Source: Mycobacterium sp. M26
GTDB lineage: Bacteria; Actinomycetota; Actinomycetes; Mycobacteriales; Mycobacteriaceae
NCBI RefSeq assembly: GCF_001494595.1
Contig: NZ_LN929907.1
Span: 372,001 to 436,000, forward strand
Reading direction: 5' to 3'
Length of the DNA stretch: 64,000 nucleotides
Shown here one piece after another: positions 12,025 to 21,607 of this stretch; positions within the stretch are counted from its first letter, which is position 1, and each line of letters opens with the position of its first letter. The translations under genes and the position numbers were made by a program. The notes under the pieces were generated by a model. That model ran no database searches and was not told the DNA's origin. It saw only the letters and a list, made by a program, of their open reading frames with translations.

Positions 12025-15000
12025 TTAGGAAGCGGCCTTCACGCTCAGCTGGGAGATCTCGGTGCGGTTCTCGCCGTTGGTGGTGCCCATCGTGGAAATC
12101 CACACCAGCAGGTACGAGGTGGGCGAGGAGGCGTTGACCTCGATGGTGTTGGAACCGGTCTTCAACGTCGTGGCCGGGACGAGCACGGTGGTGTCGTCCA
12201 GGCTGGCCGGGTTGGCGGTCGAGGCCGAGCGGATCTGCACCTGGGTCCCGGTGCTGGGCACGGTCAGCGACACGCTGGCGACCTTCGTCGGCTCCGGCAG
12301 TTGCAGCAGCAGGCCGACGCCGTTCTTGAAGTTCGGGAACGGCACCGGGTCGGTGTAGGTGTCGGTGGCCCAGCCTGAACCGGGACCACCGGTCAGTGCC
12401 AGCCCGGCCTTGTCAGGGTTGTCGGCGCCACCGGCCGGCGAGAACACCGTCGCCTTGATGGACTTCACGGCGTCACCCGAGGCGGTGGCGCTCTCCGACG
12501 TCGACGGGTTCAGGCCGAGCTGATCACCCTTGAGGCCGCCGCCGACGTCACCGAAGATGCTGCTGAGCACCGAGGCCAGCACGATCAGGGCGATCACCAG
12601 CACACCGGCGCCGATACCCACCCCGATGAGCAGGTTGCGCTTGCGCCGCGCCGCGGCCTCGGCGTCGTCTTCGGTGTCCGGGCGGGCCGCCGTGGTGGGG
12701 CCGCCGACCGGTTCGATGAGCTCGGTGCGGTCAGCCACCGCGGTGGCCTGCTGCAGCAGATTCAAAAGCGTTGGTGCACTGCGGATTCCGCCGCCCACCT
12801 GGACCGAGCGGGCAGCCGCCGCGGAGATCTGGAACGGGATGTCCCGGTCGATCGCGCGCGGCTCGAGCGCTTCACCGGCGGGGTCGGTCTCGGCCGGAGC
12901 CAGACCACTGGGGGTGCCGGATTCCGGCAGCGGCCACCGGTCGACGAGCAGTGCATACAACGCCGCACCGATGCCGCGGATGTCGTCCTCCGGGGTGGCA
13001 CCGGGCATCGTCGCGGGGAATGCCAGCGCGACGTCGCCCTCGATGCTGACCCGCACCCGGCTGGGGTGGTCGATGGACAGCGCCACCCCGGCTTCGTGGG
13101 CGGCACCGGCGGCCGCGGCCAGGGACTGCACGGCCCGCGCTCCGCCGATGGGGGACGGTGAGGTGTCGGCGACCTCTTTGAGGGAGCCGCCGCGGATCCA
13201 CTCCGCGACGACCAGCCCGCCCGAACCGGTGTTAGCCACGTCGAGCACGCGGGCCACGCCGGCCCGCTCGATGCGGCTGAGCTTGAGGGTGCGCGCCAGG
13301 ATCTCCTGCACCTGTTCGGGCGGCAGGGTCCGGTCGGGGTCGACGAACGTCAGCGCCACCTGACGGTCCAGCGCGGTGTCCAGGGCCTGCCAGAACTGCA
13401 GCCCGGGCGGGCCGCCGTGGGACACCAGCAGGCGGTAGCGTCCGCCGGCGACGCTCGCGCCAGGAATCAGCGGGGTGTCGTCGTCGACGCCGGAGGGCTC
13501 CATCGCGGGCTCGCGGGGGGCGTCGAACGCGATCGGTTCGCGGCTGGGATCACCGGCGAAGTCGGCGTTCGGCGGCTTGGGCCCGACCGTCGGCGCGACG
13601 GTGCCGACCTGGATGTCCGAGGGGACATCGGGCTGGAAATCGTCGGCGGCCTGACGCGGAATCTTCGTGGTGGCATCACCCGGAGTACCGGTGGGAGGCG
13701 TGCCCGAAGGTTCGTCGCTCACCATCGGTCCTTTCCCCGTCCCTGCTCCGGCAACCGGTGCCGGAGTTTCGTACCGGAGGGGGGCGCGGCCCGCTCCTGA
13801 CGAATTGCTGTGCTCAGGGTACGTGACGTGGGGATTCGCGGGGGCCGGGTCCACGGTTGCCGTTGGAGTCGCGGCTACCGGTGGGGTCCGGGTGATCCGG
13901 CGCTTGACCGCCGCCCAGCCGGCGACCGCGTCGGGCACCCGGGCGGCGATCATGACGGCCGCCACGATCGGCAGCATGATCACGCCGAGCACGGCCAGGC
14001 GCAGCAGCGAGCCTGCACCGCCGCCGTGCACGGTCAGGGCCTGCAGCCCGAGCAGTCGGTCCACGACATAGCCGACCATCCCGGCCAGCAGCGAGGCGGC
14101 GGTGGTGACCAGGATCGTGCGAATGACCTCAAGGTCCAGCAGCCTGCCGCGCGGCGGGTTCAGCGACCGGCGCAGCAGCACGTAACCCAGTGCGGCACCG
14201 GCCACAAAACCAAGCCCGTTGGCTGCACCCAGGTAGCCGGCCACCAGTTCGCGGTCGTCGGTCAGGTGTGGTGCCACCAGCGAGGCGGCGATCTTGACCG
14301 CGGTGATCACCACGATGATCAGGATCGGTGTCCACGGCTGCTCGCGGGCGTAGAAGACCCGCAGCTGCAGCAGCACCAGCGCGTAGGGGATGAGCGTAAA
14401 CGACGACAGCGTGATCGCCATGCCGAGGTAGTTCGCGTCGACCTCACCGAACTTGCCGTAGGCGAACAGCGCGCTGCCCATCGCCGGTCCGCCGACGGTC
14501 ATGAACGCGACGATCGGGATCAGCGTGACCATGGTCAGCCGGGTGGCCAGCGACAGGTCGGCGAGCACGGCGGGAATGTCGTCGGCCGCCGCATTGCGGC
14601 TCAACCGGGGCATCACCACGGTCAGCACCGTCACGCCGATCATGCCGAACGGCAGCATCAGCACCAGCCAGGTGTAGTTGTAGATCGCCGGCCCGGATGC
14701 CGCTGCGGTACTGGCGATCTGGTTGCCCACCACCAGGCCGACCTGACTGATCAGGACGTAGAGCACCATGGCGGCCGCCATGGTGCCGAACTTCTTGAGC
14801 CGATCGTCGATACCCCACAGCGGGCGCAGGCTGATCCGTTCGGCACGGATCGCGACCAGCAGCACCGCGGTCTGTGCGAACACCCCGAGCGTGGTGCCGA
14901 CACCGAGCACCAGCAGCTTGGCGTTGCCCATCTCGACCGGGTCCACCGACAGCGGCCCCGGCACGATCAGGTACAACCCGAGTGTGGCGATGGCCACCAC

Positions 15001-15573
15001 GTTGTTCACCACCGGCGCCCAGGCAGGTGGCCCAAACACGTTGCGGTTGTTCAGGATTGCCATGAACACCGAGGACAATCCGTAGAAGATCACCTGCGGC
15101 AGAAGGAGATAGGCGAACGCGGTGGTCAGCGGCTGGTTGACCTGCGGATCGCGACCGAGCATCAACCGCACCAGCAGCGGGGCGGCGGCCACCGAGATGA
15201 TCGTGGCCACCAGCAGCAGCGTGGTGGCCAGCGTGACCAGCCGTCGCACAAACGCTTCGCCGCCGTCGGGATCGTCGCGCTCGGCGCGGGCCAGCACCGG
15301 CACGAAGATTGCGGTGAAGGTGGCCTCGAGGACCAGCGCCGCAATCAGGTTCGGCAGCTGGTTGGCCACCGTGAACGCACTGGAGAGGGCGGCGCCGAGG
15401 ATGGCCGCCAGCAGCACGATCCGGATGAACCCGGTGATCCGGCTGATCAGGGTGGCGAAGGCCATCCCCCATGACCGCGACACCACGGCGGCGTCGGACA
15501 ACTCGGCGCGTACCGCGCGGGTGCCCGGGCCGGGCGAGACGTAGGGGACCGGCTTGCGCGACGGCGGCGTCAT
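12025..15573 (-). CDS. murJ: Lipid II flippase MurJ fused to a pseudokinase domain
   Basis: This 1182-residue protein is the mycobacterial MviN/MurJ fusion (Rv3910 type). The N-terminal half, about residues 30-560, is a multi-pass flippase (SRITGFIRIVLLAAILGAAL, QLPNLIAALVLEATFTAIFV, NNVVAIATLGLYLI) that moves lipid II across the membrane. A disordered Pro/Thr-rich linker follows, then a protein-kinase-like domain (about 680-970) with degenerate catalytic motifs, a single transmembrane helix (VGIGAGVLVIALIVLASVL), and an extracytoplasmic sandwich domain. In M. tuberculosis the phosphorylated pseudokinase recruits FhaA. Its start overlaps the stop of the upstream secreted-protein gene by four bases. 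Confidence 0.95.
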   Translation of the reverse strand: MTPPSRKPVPYVSPGPGTRAVRAELSDAAVVSRSWGMAFATLISRITGFIRIVLLAAILGAALSSAFTVANQLPNLIAALVLEATFTAIFVPVLARAERDDPDGGEAFVRRLVTLATTLLLVATIISVAAAPLLVRLMLGRDPQVNQPLTTAFAYLLLPQVIFYGLSSVFMAILNNRNVFGPPAWAPVVNNVVAIATLGLYLIVPGPLSVDPVEMGNAKLLVLGVGTTLGVFAQTAVLLVAIRAERISLRPLWGIDDRLKKFGTMAAAMVLYVLISQVGLVVGNQIASTAAASGPAIYNYTWLVLMLPFGMIGVTVLTVVMPRLSRNAAADDIPAVLADLSLATRLTMVTLIPIVAFMTVGGPAMGSALFAYGKFGEVDANYLGMAITLSSFTLIPYALVLLQLRVFYAREQPWTPILIIVVITAVKIAASLVAPHLTDDRELVAGYLGAANGLGFVAGAALGYVLLRRSLNPPRGRLLDLEVIRTILVTTAASLLAGMVGYVVDRLLGLQALTVHGGGAGSLLRLAVLGVIMLPIVAAVMIAARVPDAVAGWAAVKRRITRTPPVAATPTATVDPAPANPHVTYPEHSNSSGAGRAPLRYETPAPVAGAGTGKGPMVSDEPSGTPPTGTPGDATTKIPRQAADDFQPDVPSDIQVGTVAPTVGPKPPNADFAGDPSREPIAFDAPREPAMEPSGVDDDTPLIPGASVAGGRYRLLVSHGGPPGLQFWQALDTALDRQVALTFVDPDRTLPPEQVQEILARTLKLSRIERAGVARVLDVANTGSGGLVVAEWIRGGSLKEVADTSPSPIGGARAVQSLAAAAGAAHEAGVALSIDHPSRVRVSIEGDVALAFPATMPGATPEDDIRGIGAALYALLVDRWPLPESGTPSGLAPAETDPAGEALEPRAIDRDIPFQISAAAARSVQVGGGIRSAPTLLNLLQQATAVADRTELIEPVGGPTTAARPDTEDDAEAAARRKRNLLIGVGIGAGVLVIALIVLASVLSSIFGDVGGGLKGDQLGLNPSTSESATASGDAVKSIKATVFSPAGGADNPDKAGLALTGGPGSGWATDTYTDPVPFPNFKNGVGLLLQLPEPTKVASVSLTVPSTGTQVQIRSASTANPASLDDTTVLVPATTLKTGSNTIEVNASSPTSYLLVWISTMGTTNGENRTEISQLSVKAAS

Positions 15574-17912
15574 GCGTCTGCGCCCGGAGTGCTGGGCCGG
15601 CGGGGCCGGTCGAGGTCGGCGGGGTCGGGCTGGCCGCGGAACCGGTGGTAGAGCCGGCGGCCGACGAGCAGGGCCAGCACCGCGCCACCGGCCAGCGTGA
15701 TGGCGAACAGCACCTTGCCGTAGGCGTTGGAGTGCACCGACAACCGGACCGGCTCACCGAGGGCCAGGCCGTCCGGGGTGCGCAGTGTGACGTCCACGGC
15801 AACCCGCTGGGTGAAGTGCACCTCGATCGGGATGCGCAGCGGCAGGTAGCCGGGCGGCACCTCCTGTTCCCCGATATCGGTGACGGTCATCCCCGGCGGG
15901 GCGTCGACCTGCAGCCGTACCCGGATCGGCACCGCCAGATCGTTGCGCACCGCCAGTGGTAGCGGGCTGTGCTCGGTGGCCAGGGTGTAGGACCCGCCCG
16001 GGTTGACGATGGTGACGGCGCGGAAGAAGTCGTCGATGGTCCGGCCCACCACGGCCAGCCGCTGACGGGCCAGATCGTTGCGGGTCTGCGGCGGCTCGGT
16101 CTGGCTCAGCGCGCGCAGCATGTCCTCGCGCAGCGGGGCGGTGTACTGCGGGCCGGTCAGTCCGGTGCGCGGGTCCGTGGTCAAGGACGCCGTCAGGCCC
16201 CACAACCGGCCGACCTGACCGGCGATGGTGGAGACCACGTCGTCGTCGAACCGGCCCCGGGTGTCGTCGGAGGCGACCGGGGCGGGGTTCTCGGCGGGCG
16301 GTAGCCCGGCGGACTCACTGATCACCGCCGGCAGCGGGCGGGGGATCGCCAGCCCGGACCGGATGGTGGTGGCCAGGGCGGTCAGCATCGCCTGGGCGTC
16401 GTCGGGTTGCGGACTCCACTTCAGCGGCGGCAGCAGGATCTGGGTGCGCGGTTCGGCGGACGGCTGCAGCGCCCGCCACAGCATCGAGGCGAGGGCGTCC
16501 TGGCGGCGTGCCACTGTCGAATCGTGGTCGAGCGGAACCGACAGCGAGGAGTCGACGTAGGTCGGCAGGTCCGGATCGGTGCCCACCCCGGCCAGTGCGG
16601 CGCCGACGGCGGGGTCGAACGGTGCCACCACCACCTGTGGGGAGAGCCGCTGCGCGGCGACGTCGGCGATCATCGGCTCACCGGTGGCGGAATCCTGCGC
16701 GGTGATGGTGGCCGCGGCGATCGCCACGGTCGGTCCCTGACCGTTGAGGAGGTCGACCGCCGGGGCGGTCAGCGGGCCGTCCCCGAGGACGGTGGCGCCG
16801 CGGGTCGAGGTGACCCCGAGGATCTGGTCGACGATGTCACCGGCGTTCGTGGTGGCTGCTGCCTGCAGACCGGTGTCGCCCACCCGCTTGAGCGCGGCGA
16901 GGTCGGCCTGCGCATACGGGGTGGCCGTCACACACATCCGCTTGGCCAGCCCGCGCAGTTTGTCCAGCCACGCCACCGCGGCGGGCTGCCCGGTGCCGGG
17001 GTGCGATGCAGTACCCAGCCCGTCGGGGGCGTCGGCCACCACGTAGCCGGCGGTCATCGCGTTGACCGTCACGAGTAGGTCGGGATCGACGGCCAGGCAC
17101 AGCGCCCGGCCGGTCTGCCCGTCGGGATCGACCGCCGGGCTGGTGGCGAATTCGGCGGCCGTCAGCAGGGTGTCGAGCCGGCCGCCCGCGGCCAGCGACA
17201 CCGCCAGATCGTCGTTCATCAATCGCACCGGGGTGGTGCCGCCCGGGACGCCGGGCGCCAGCCGCGGCTTGTCGGCCAGCGGCCAGAGCATCGTCACCGC
17301 AACGGGTTTGGTGGTGTCGGGTGGGACGACATCGGCCAGCGCGTCACCGCCGGCGGTAGCCGGGTCGGGTGGTACGCCGAGCACCGGCAGCAGGAAGCGG
17401 GCGTCGTCGAGGCGGGCCGGCTCACCGAAGTCGGGGGTGCCATTGACGTTGACCAGCAGCGGGTACACCCCGGGTTGGTCGATGCCCAGCGTCGGCACCT
17501 GCCCGCCGCGGATCGGGTAGGTGAAGGTGAACCCGACGGCCTGGCCGCGCTGGATCTCCGGGGCGACGGTGGTGAATTCGCCGACGGGCTGGTACTGGTC
17601 GGTGCTGCCGTCCAGGCTGGTGCGCAGCGCCGACGACGAGGTGACCGCGGCGGCGTGCTCGAGGCGGGCGACGACATCGCGCACCGGGCGGTCGCCGACA
17701 TTGGTGATGGTTCCGGTGACGGTGAAACTCGGCTCGCTGGTGGTGGTCACCAGGTCCGGTGTCACGGTGTCGATACGGACCCGCAGAAACGGTGTCGAGC
17801 CGGGCTCGCCCGCGGCGGACGGGGCGACGGCGTGGGGCAGGACGACAAGGGCGAGCACCACCAGCGCCGCCAGCAGCCGCAGCACGCCGGCCACCCGGGC
17901 GGGCATGCTCAC
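15570..17912 (-). CDS. Large secreted, C-terminally anchored protein (Rv3909 / DUF6049 family)
   Basis: The 780-residue product has an N-terminal signal peptide ([20 protein letters not shown]), a long extracytoplasmic body that begins with an immunoglobulin-like beta domain ([20 protein letters not shown]), and near the C-terminus one transmembrane helix ([20 protein letters not shown]) with a short cytoplasmic tail. This topology and its place between murJ and mutT4 match Rv3909. The function is not established; coupling to murJ (four-base overlap) suggests a role in cell-wall assembly. It overlaps the mutT4 3' end by four bases. Confidence 0.85.
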   Translation of the reverse strand: MSMPARVAGVLRLLAALVVLALVVLPHAVAPSAAGEPGSTPFLRVRIDTVTPDLVTTTSEPSFTVTGTITNVGDRPVRDVVARLEHAAAVTSSSALRTSLDGSTDQYQPVGEFTTVAPEIQRGQAVGFTFTYPIRGGQVPTLGIDQPGVYPLLVNVNGTPDFGEPARLDDARFLLPVLGVPPDPATAGGDALADVVPPDTTKPVAVTMLWPLADKPRLAPGVPGGTTPVRLMNDDLAVSLAAGGRLDTLLTAAEFATSPAVDPDGQTGRALCLAVDPDLLVTVNAMTAGYVVADAPDGLGTASHPGTGQPAAVAWLDKLRGLAKRMCVTATPYAQADLAALKRVGDTGLQAAATTNAGDIVDQILGVTSTRGATVLGDGPLTAPAVDLLNGQGPTVAIAAATITAQDSATGEPMIADVAAQRLSPQVVVAPFDPAVGAALAGVGTDPDLPTYVDSSLSVPLDHDSTVARRQDALASMLWRALQPSAEPRTQILLPPLKWSPQPDDAQAMLTALATTIRSGLAIPRPLPAVISESAGLPPAENPAPVASDDTRGRFDDDVVSTIAGQVGRLWGLTASLTTDPRTGLTGPQYTAPLREDMLRALSQTEPPQTRNDLARQRLAVVGRTIDDFFRAVTIVNPGGSYTLATEHSPLPLAVRNDLAVPIRVRLQVDAPPGMTVTDIGEQEVPPGYLPLRIPIEVHFTQRVAVDVTLRTPDGLALGEPVRLSVHSNAYGKVLFAITLAGGAVLALLVGRRLYHRFRGQPDPADLDRPRRPSTPGADA

Positions 17913-18505
17913 GTCCCCGGACCGCAGCCGTTCGTCCGCGGGCCGGACTGGCGCGGCCCGGCCTCGTCGGAACGACGGTTGCGGGTGTGCGAATGCGTCT
18001 GGGGGCGCCGCCGCGGCGCCATCCGGGGCAGCGGCGGCAGTGCGGCCGGCCCGTCGGACTGCAGGAGTTCGATCAGCTCACCGGCGACCTCGGCAAGCCG
18101 GCGTTCGTCGGCGTAGGCCAGCCGGCGCGGCAGTTCGTCGAGTGGCACCCAGGCGACCTCGGTCACCTCGACGTCCTCATCGCACAGTTCCCCACCGGAG
18201 AACCGCAACAGATAGTGGTGCACGGTCTTGTGCACGCGGCGGCCTTCGGTGACGAACCAGTAGTCGATACTGCCGAGCGCGGCCAGCACGTCGCCCTGGA
18301 TCCCGGTCTCCTCGGCCACTTCGCGGATCGCGGTCTGCTCGGCGGTCTCACCCTGCTCGATGTGGCCCTTCGGCAGCGACCACAGCATCCGCCCGCGCCG
18401 GTCCATCCGCCCGATCAGCGCGGCGACCTGAGCTTCCCGCGGGCCGTCGATCCCGTCGATGACCAGCCCGCCCGCCGATGTCTCGTGCACGGTGCGCAGA
18501 CGCAC
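17909..18505 (-). CDS. mutT4: NUDIX hydrolase MutT4, reading frame carrying the catalytic domain
   Basis: This is the NUDIX domain of MutT4, a nucleotide-pool or nucleotide-sugar pyrophosphohydrolase family member. The NUDIX box is complete: [20 protein letters not shown] plus TGI (split here). The homologous protein (Rv3908) starts VSDGEQAK with a basic N-terminal tail; that tail is present upstream but in another frame (see 18415-18798). The GTG at 18505 ([13 protein letters not shown]) is the only start left in this frame, because a TGA blocks the frame further up, and it lacks a clear ribosome site. The frame break is due to a 92-bp tandem duplication. Expression of this truncated form is uncertain. 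Confidence 0.75.
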   Translation of the reverse strand: MRLRTVHETSAGGLVIDGIDGPREAQVAALIGRMDRRGRMLWSLPKGHIEQGETAEQTAIREVAEETGIQGDVLAALGSIDYWFVTEGRRVHKTVHHYLLRFSGGELCDEDVEVTEVAWVPLDELPRRLAYADERRLAEVAGELIELLQSDGPAALPPLPRMAPRRRPQTHSHTRNRRSDEAGPRQSGPRTNGCGPGT

Positions 18506-18798
18506 CGGGGCCCGTCGGTCGGGGCGTGGGCGGTTGGCTTTGCCGGGCCGGGGTTTTGCGACGTCAGCCTGGGTGGCGGGGGAGGGTTCGGTGCCGGGTT
18601 GCGGCGTCGGTCGGGGCGTGGGCGGTTGGCTTTGCCGGGCCGGGGTTTTGCGACGTCAGCCTGGGTGGCGGGGGAGGGTTCGGTGCCGGGTTGCGGCGCG
18701 CTGTTGTCGGCCGCGATGTGCTGTGGCGGACCGGCAGCGCGACGGCCGCGACGCCGACCTCGGCGCCGTCGTGGTTTGGCCTGTTCGCCGTCCGACAC
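18415..18798 (-). pseudogene. mutT4: Displaced N-terminal part of mutT4
   Basis: Reading from a GTG at 18798 gives VSDGEQAKPRRRRGRRRGRR, which is the N-terminus of mycobacterial MutT4. The frame then runs through the first repeat copy ([19 protein letters not shown]) and, because the repeat period of 92 is not a multiple of three, enters the second copy out of frame and stops at 18415. Removing one 92-bp copy joins it to the NUDIX frame and gives one protein of 265 residues; Rv3908 has about 248. Confidence 0.8.
18513..18698. repeat. Tandem duplication, period 92 bp, within mutT4
   Basis: Copy 1 covers 18513-18604 and copy 2 covers 18605-18696, with two more shared bases to 18698. I found no mismatch between the copies. 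The period leaves remainder 2 on division by 3, so it shifts the mutT4 frame. The perfect identity points to a very recent event in the strain or an assembly error. Confidence 0.92.
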
Positions 18799-18869
18799 CC
18801 AAGCGATAGTAGCTGGCACGCGATGGCCGCCCCGCCCGCACTCGCCGGACACGATTAGGCTGACCCGAC

Positions 18870-20321
18870 GTGTCCCACCCCTCCCAGGACGTCGAGCTCC
18901 TCGCCCGCGCCCTCGTCGCGCTCAACGAGCAGGGCGAGCTGCTGCGTGAGCTGGGTGCGCTGTTCAGCACCGCCGGACACGAGCTCTACCTTGTCGGCGG
19001 CAGCGTGCGCGACGCGATCCTGGGCCGGCTGACCAACGACCTGGACTTCACCACCAGCGCGCGGCCCGACGAGGTGCAGCGTCTGGTGCGGTCGTGGGCC
19101 GACGCGCTGTGGGACACCGGTATCGAGTTCGGCACCGTCGGTGTCGGCAAGTCCGGTCAGCGGCTGGAGATCACCACCTTCCGCGCCGACAGCTACGACC
19201 AGGTGTCCCGCAACCCGCAGGTGCGCTACGGCGACAGCCTGGAAGACGATCTGGTCCGCCGCGATTTCACCGTCAACGCGATGGCGGTCCGGATCACCGC
19301 GGACGGCCCCGGTGACTTCATCGACCCGCTCGGCGGATTGGGCGCGCTGAGCCGCCGTATTCTCGACACCCCCGCCGAGCCCGCCGTGTCCTTCGGTGAC
19401 GACCCGCTGCGCATGCTGCGCGCCGCCCGGTTCGTCTCCCAACTGCAGTTCGACGTCGCCGACCGGGTCCGCGAGGCCATCGTGGACATGGCGCCCCAGC
19501 TGGGACGTATCACCGTCGAACGGGTGGCCGTCGAACTGGACAAGATGCTGCTGGGTGCCGACCCGCTGGCCGGGATCGATCTGATGGTGCAGACCGGGAT
19601 GGGTGATGTGGTGCTGCCCGAGATCGGCGGCATGCAGATGGCCATCGACGAACACCACCAGCACAAGGACGTCTACCAGCATTCGCTGACCGTGCTGCGG
19701 CAGGCGATCGCACTCGAAGAGCCCGGCGAACCGGACCTGGTGCTGCGCTGGGCGGCGCTGCTGCACGACATCGGCAAGCCGGCCACCCGCAAGCACGAGT
19801 CGGACGGCGGGGTGAGCTTCCACCACCACGAGGTGGTCGGCGCCAAGATGGTCCGCAAGCGAATGCGGGCGCTGAAGTACTCCAAGCAGATGGTTGACGA
19901 CGTGTCCCAGCTGGTCTACCTGCATCTGCGGTTCCACGGCTACGGCGACGGCAAGTGGACGGACTCGGCAGTGCGCCGCTACGTCGCCGACGCCGGCCCG
20001 CTGCTGCCCAAGCTGCACAAGCTGGTTCGCGCCGACTGCACCACCCGCAACAAGCGCCGGGCGGCCAGGCTGCAGGCCAACTACGACGACCTCGAGGAGC
20101 GGATCGCCGAGTTGGCGGCCAAGGAGGATCTGGCGAAGGTCCGGCCAGACCTGGATGGCAACGCGATCATGCAGCTGCTGGGCATCCCGGCGGGTCCGCA
20201 GGTCGGTGAGGCCTGGAACTTCCTCAAGGAGCTGCGGCTGGATCGCGGCCCGCTCAGCCCCGAGGAAGCCACCGCCGAACTGCTGGCGTGGTGGAACGCG
20301 AAGGACACGCCCACCGTCTAA
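18870..20321 (+). CDS. pcnA: CCA tRNA nucleotidyltransferase
   Basis: This enzyme adds or repairs the CCA end of tRNA using CTP and ATP. The 483-residue product has the class II nucleotidyltransferase motif LVGGSVRDAILG followed by LTNDLDFTTSARP, and the RRDFTVNAMAV and DPLRMLRAARF motifs. A C-terminal HD domain (WAALLHDIGKPATRKHE) with histidines FHHHEVVGAKM follows. It begins with GTG at 18870, divergent from mutT4. The short spacer (71 bp from the mutT4 GTG) must hold both promoters. In M. tuberculosis this is Rv3907c. Confidence 0.96.
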   Translation: MSHPSQDVELLARALVALNEQGELLRELGALFSTAGHELYLVGGSVRDAILGRLTNDLDFTTSARPDEVQRLVRSWADALWDTGIEFGTVGVGKSGQRLEITTFRADSYDQVSRNPQVRYGDSLEDDLVRRDFTVNAMAVRITADGPGDFIDPLGGLGALSRRILDTPAEPAVSFGDDPLRMLRAARFVSQLQFDVADRVREAIVDMAPQLGRITVERVAVELDKMLLGADPLAGIDLMVQTGMGDVVLPEIGGMQMAIDEHHQHKDVYQHSLTVLRQAIALEEPGEPDLVLRWAALLHDIGKPATRKHESDGGVSFHHHEVVGAKMVRKRMRALKYSKQMVDDVSQLVYLHLRFHGYGDGKWTDSAVRRYVADAGPLLPKLHKLVRADCTTRNKRRAARLQANYDDLEERIAELAAKEDLAKVRPDLDGNAIMQLLGIPAGPQVGEAWNFLKELRLDRGPLSPEEATAELLAWWNAKDTPTV

Positions 20322-20326
20322 CCGGT

Positions 20327-20824
20327 GTGGAGTATTGCTTGGGTCCCGGAGACGGGACGGCGGCGATGTACAGCGGCGCGCCGGATCTCGACATCGACGG
20401 TGATGGTGAATTCGACGCTGTCCGAATAGATTTCGACGGCGACGGCCTCTTCGACGATGCGTTGGCCGATCTCGACGGAGACGATCTGGCCGATCACGCC
20501 GTCCTCGACCTCGACGATGACGGCACGCCGGAAAGCCAGTACACCGACGACGGGTCGGGCACCTGGACGGTGACGGCCACCGGCCCGCCCGGCCCGCTGC
20601 GGTGGTTCGGTCTCGACGGCGTCGACCACATCGGCGGCCCCGCCGATATCGACGGCGACGGGCAACCCGAGCGGCTACTCGACGTCGACCGGGACGGCCT
20701 GGCCGACCGGGCACTCGGCGGCGCCGGCACCGGGTGGGTGGACACCGACGGCGACGGCCGCTGGAACGTGGCGCTCATCGACGCCGACGCGGACGGTGCC
20801 GCCGATGACGCCAGCCCGCTCTAG
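20327..20824 (+). CDS. Protein with repeated DxDxDG calcium-binding loops (Rv3906c-like)
   Basis: This 165-residue acidic protein is built from about eight EF-hand-like loops: [63 protein letters not shown] and DADADGAAD. Such repeats bind calcium in dockerin and thrombospondin type 3 domains. No signal peptide or membrane segment is seen. The GTG at 20327 lies five bases past the pcnA stop, so it may be read by coupling; ATG 20366 is an alternative. A position homologue (Rv3906c) exists in M. tuberculosis. The role is unknown. Confidence 0.8.
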   Translation: MEYCLGPGDGTAAMYSGAPDLDIDGDGEFDAVRIDFDGDGLFDDALADLDGDDLADHAVLDLDDDGTPESQYTDDGSGTWTVTATGPPGPLRWFGLDGVDHIGGPADIDGDGQPERLLDVDRDGLADRALGGAGTGWVDTDGDGRWNVALIDADADGAADDASPL

Positions 20825-21597
20825 CGGCCGCTTCCGGGCGGCCCGGCGAAGGCCTGCGCGATCGTCAGCCAGGTCTGTGCATCGGCCCCGTGCGCCGTGA
20901 CGTCGAGCTCGCCGCGCGGCCGCCGCTGGGTCACCAGCAGGCAGAAATCCAGGGCCGAGCCGGTCACCCGCTGGGCGGCGTCCGCGGGTCCCCACTCCCA
21001 CAGCTGGCCACCGGGGGCGGTCAGCTCCACCCGGAACGGTTCGGTCGGCGGGGTCAATCCGTGCACGGTGAAGGCGAAGTCCCGGGTGCGCACCCCGAGG
21101 TGGGCGATCGACTTCAGCCGCGGTGTCGCGACCACCTCGACGCCGAGCGCGTCGGCCACGTCCAGACCATGGGCCCACGTCTCCATGAGCCGTGCCGTGG
21201 CCATCGACGGCGCACTCATCGGCGGCCCGAACCACCTCAGCTTGCGGCCGTCGGGCACATCGCGCAGTTCCTCGTGCAGCCGCGGCCTGGTCTCGCGCCA
21301 GCGTGCCAGCAGCTCGTCGGGTGCGGTGGCCGCGGTGAGTTCCTCGGTGGCCTTGTCGACGAACCCGAGCGGGTCCTTGTTCGCGGCGGCCAGCATCTCA
21401 GCGAAACCCGCCTCGTCGGTGATCGACGTCAGCGCCGCGATGTCGGTCCACCACAGGTGCGCGATCTGGTGGGCGATCGTCCATCCGGCGGCCGGGGTGG
21501 GCTGCGCCCATTCGACGGCGGGCAGCGGTGCGACCAGCGCGTCGAGCGCGTCGCTCTCGGCACGGAGATCGTCGATGATCGGACCCGCATCGGCCAT
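20821..21597 (-). CDS. TIGR03084 / mycothiol-dependent maleylpyruvate isomerase-like protein (Rv0036c homologue)
   Basis: This is a 258-residue DinB-like four-helix-bundle protein. The N-terminal metal-binding histidine region is clear ([19 protein letters not shown]), with further conserved residues in [14 protein letters not shown]. The C-terminal domain ([19 protein letters not shown]) follows the family pattern. Relatives use mycothiol as a cofactor for isomerisation, but the substrate here is not known. Its stop overlaps the preceding gene's stop by four bases (convergent). It is 10 bp downstream of the MFS gene on the same strand, probably co-transcribed. Confidence 0.87.
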   Translation of the reverse strand: MADAGPIIDDLRAESDALDALVAPLPAVEWAQPTPAAGWTIAHQIAHLWWTDIAALTSITDEAGFAEMLAAANKDPLGFVDKATEELTAATAPDELLARWRETRPRLHEELRDVPDGRKLRWFGPPMSAPSMATARLMETWAHGLDVADALGVEVVATPRLKSIAHLGVRTRDFAFTVHGLTPPTEPFRVELTAPGGQLWEWGPADAAQRVTGSALDFCLLVTQRRPRGELDVTAHGADAQTWLTIAQAFAGPPGSGR

Positions 21598-21607
21598 GGG
21601 CGTCAGC

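Noticed and set aside
13810..15474. Long plus-strand open frame (554 codons) opposite murJ
   Set aside because: It is antisense to a well-conserved membrane protein, has His/Gln/Arg-rich composition without domains, and is typical of high-GC shadow frames.
17909..18505. Treating the MutT4 GTG at 18505 as the true natural start
   Set aside because: The conserved N-terminal tail VSDGEQAK is present upstream in another frame, so the short form is better explained by the duplication.
18855..20714. Long minus-strand open frame (619 codons) opposite pcnA
   Set aside because: It is antisense to pcnA and its neighbour; the composition is low-complexity and no motif is recognised.
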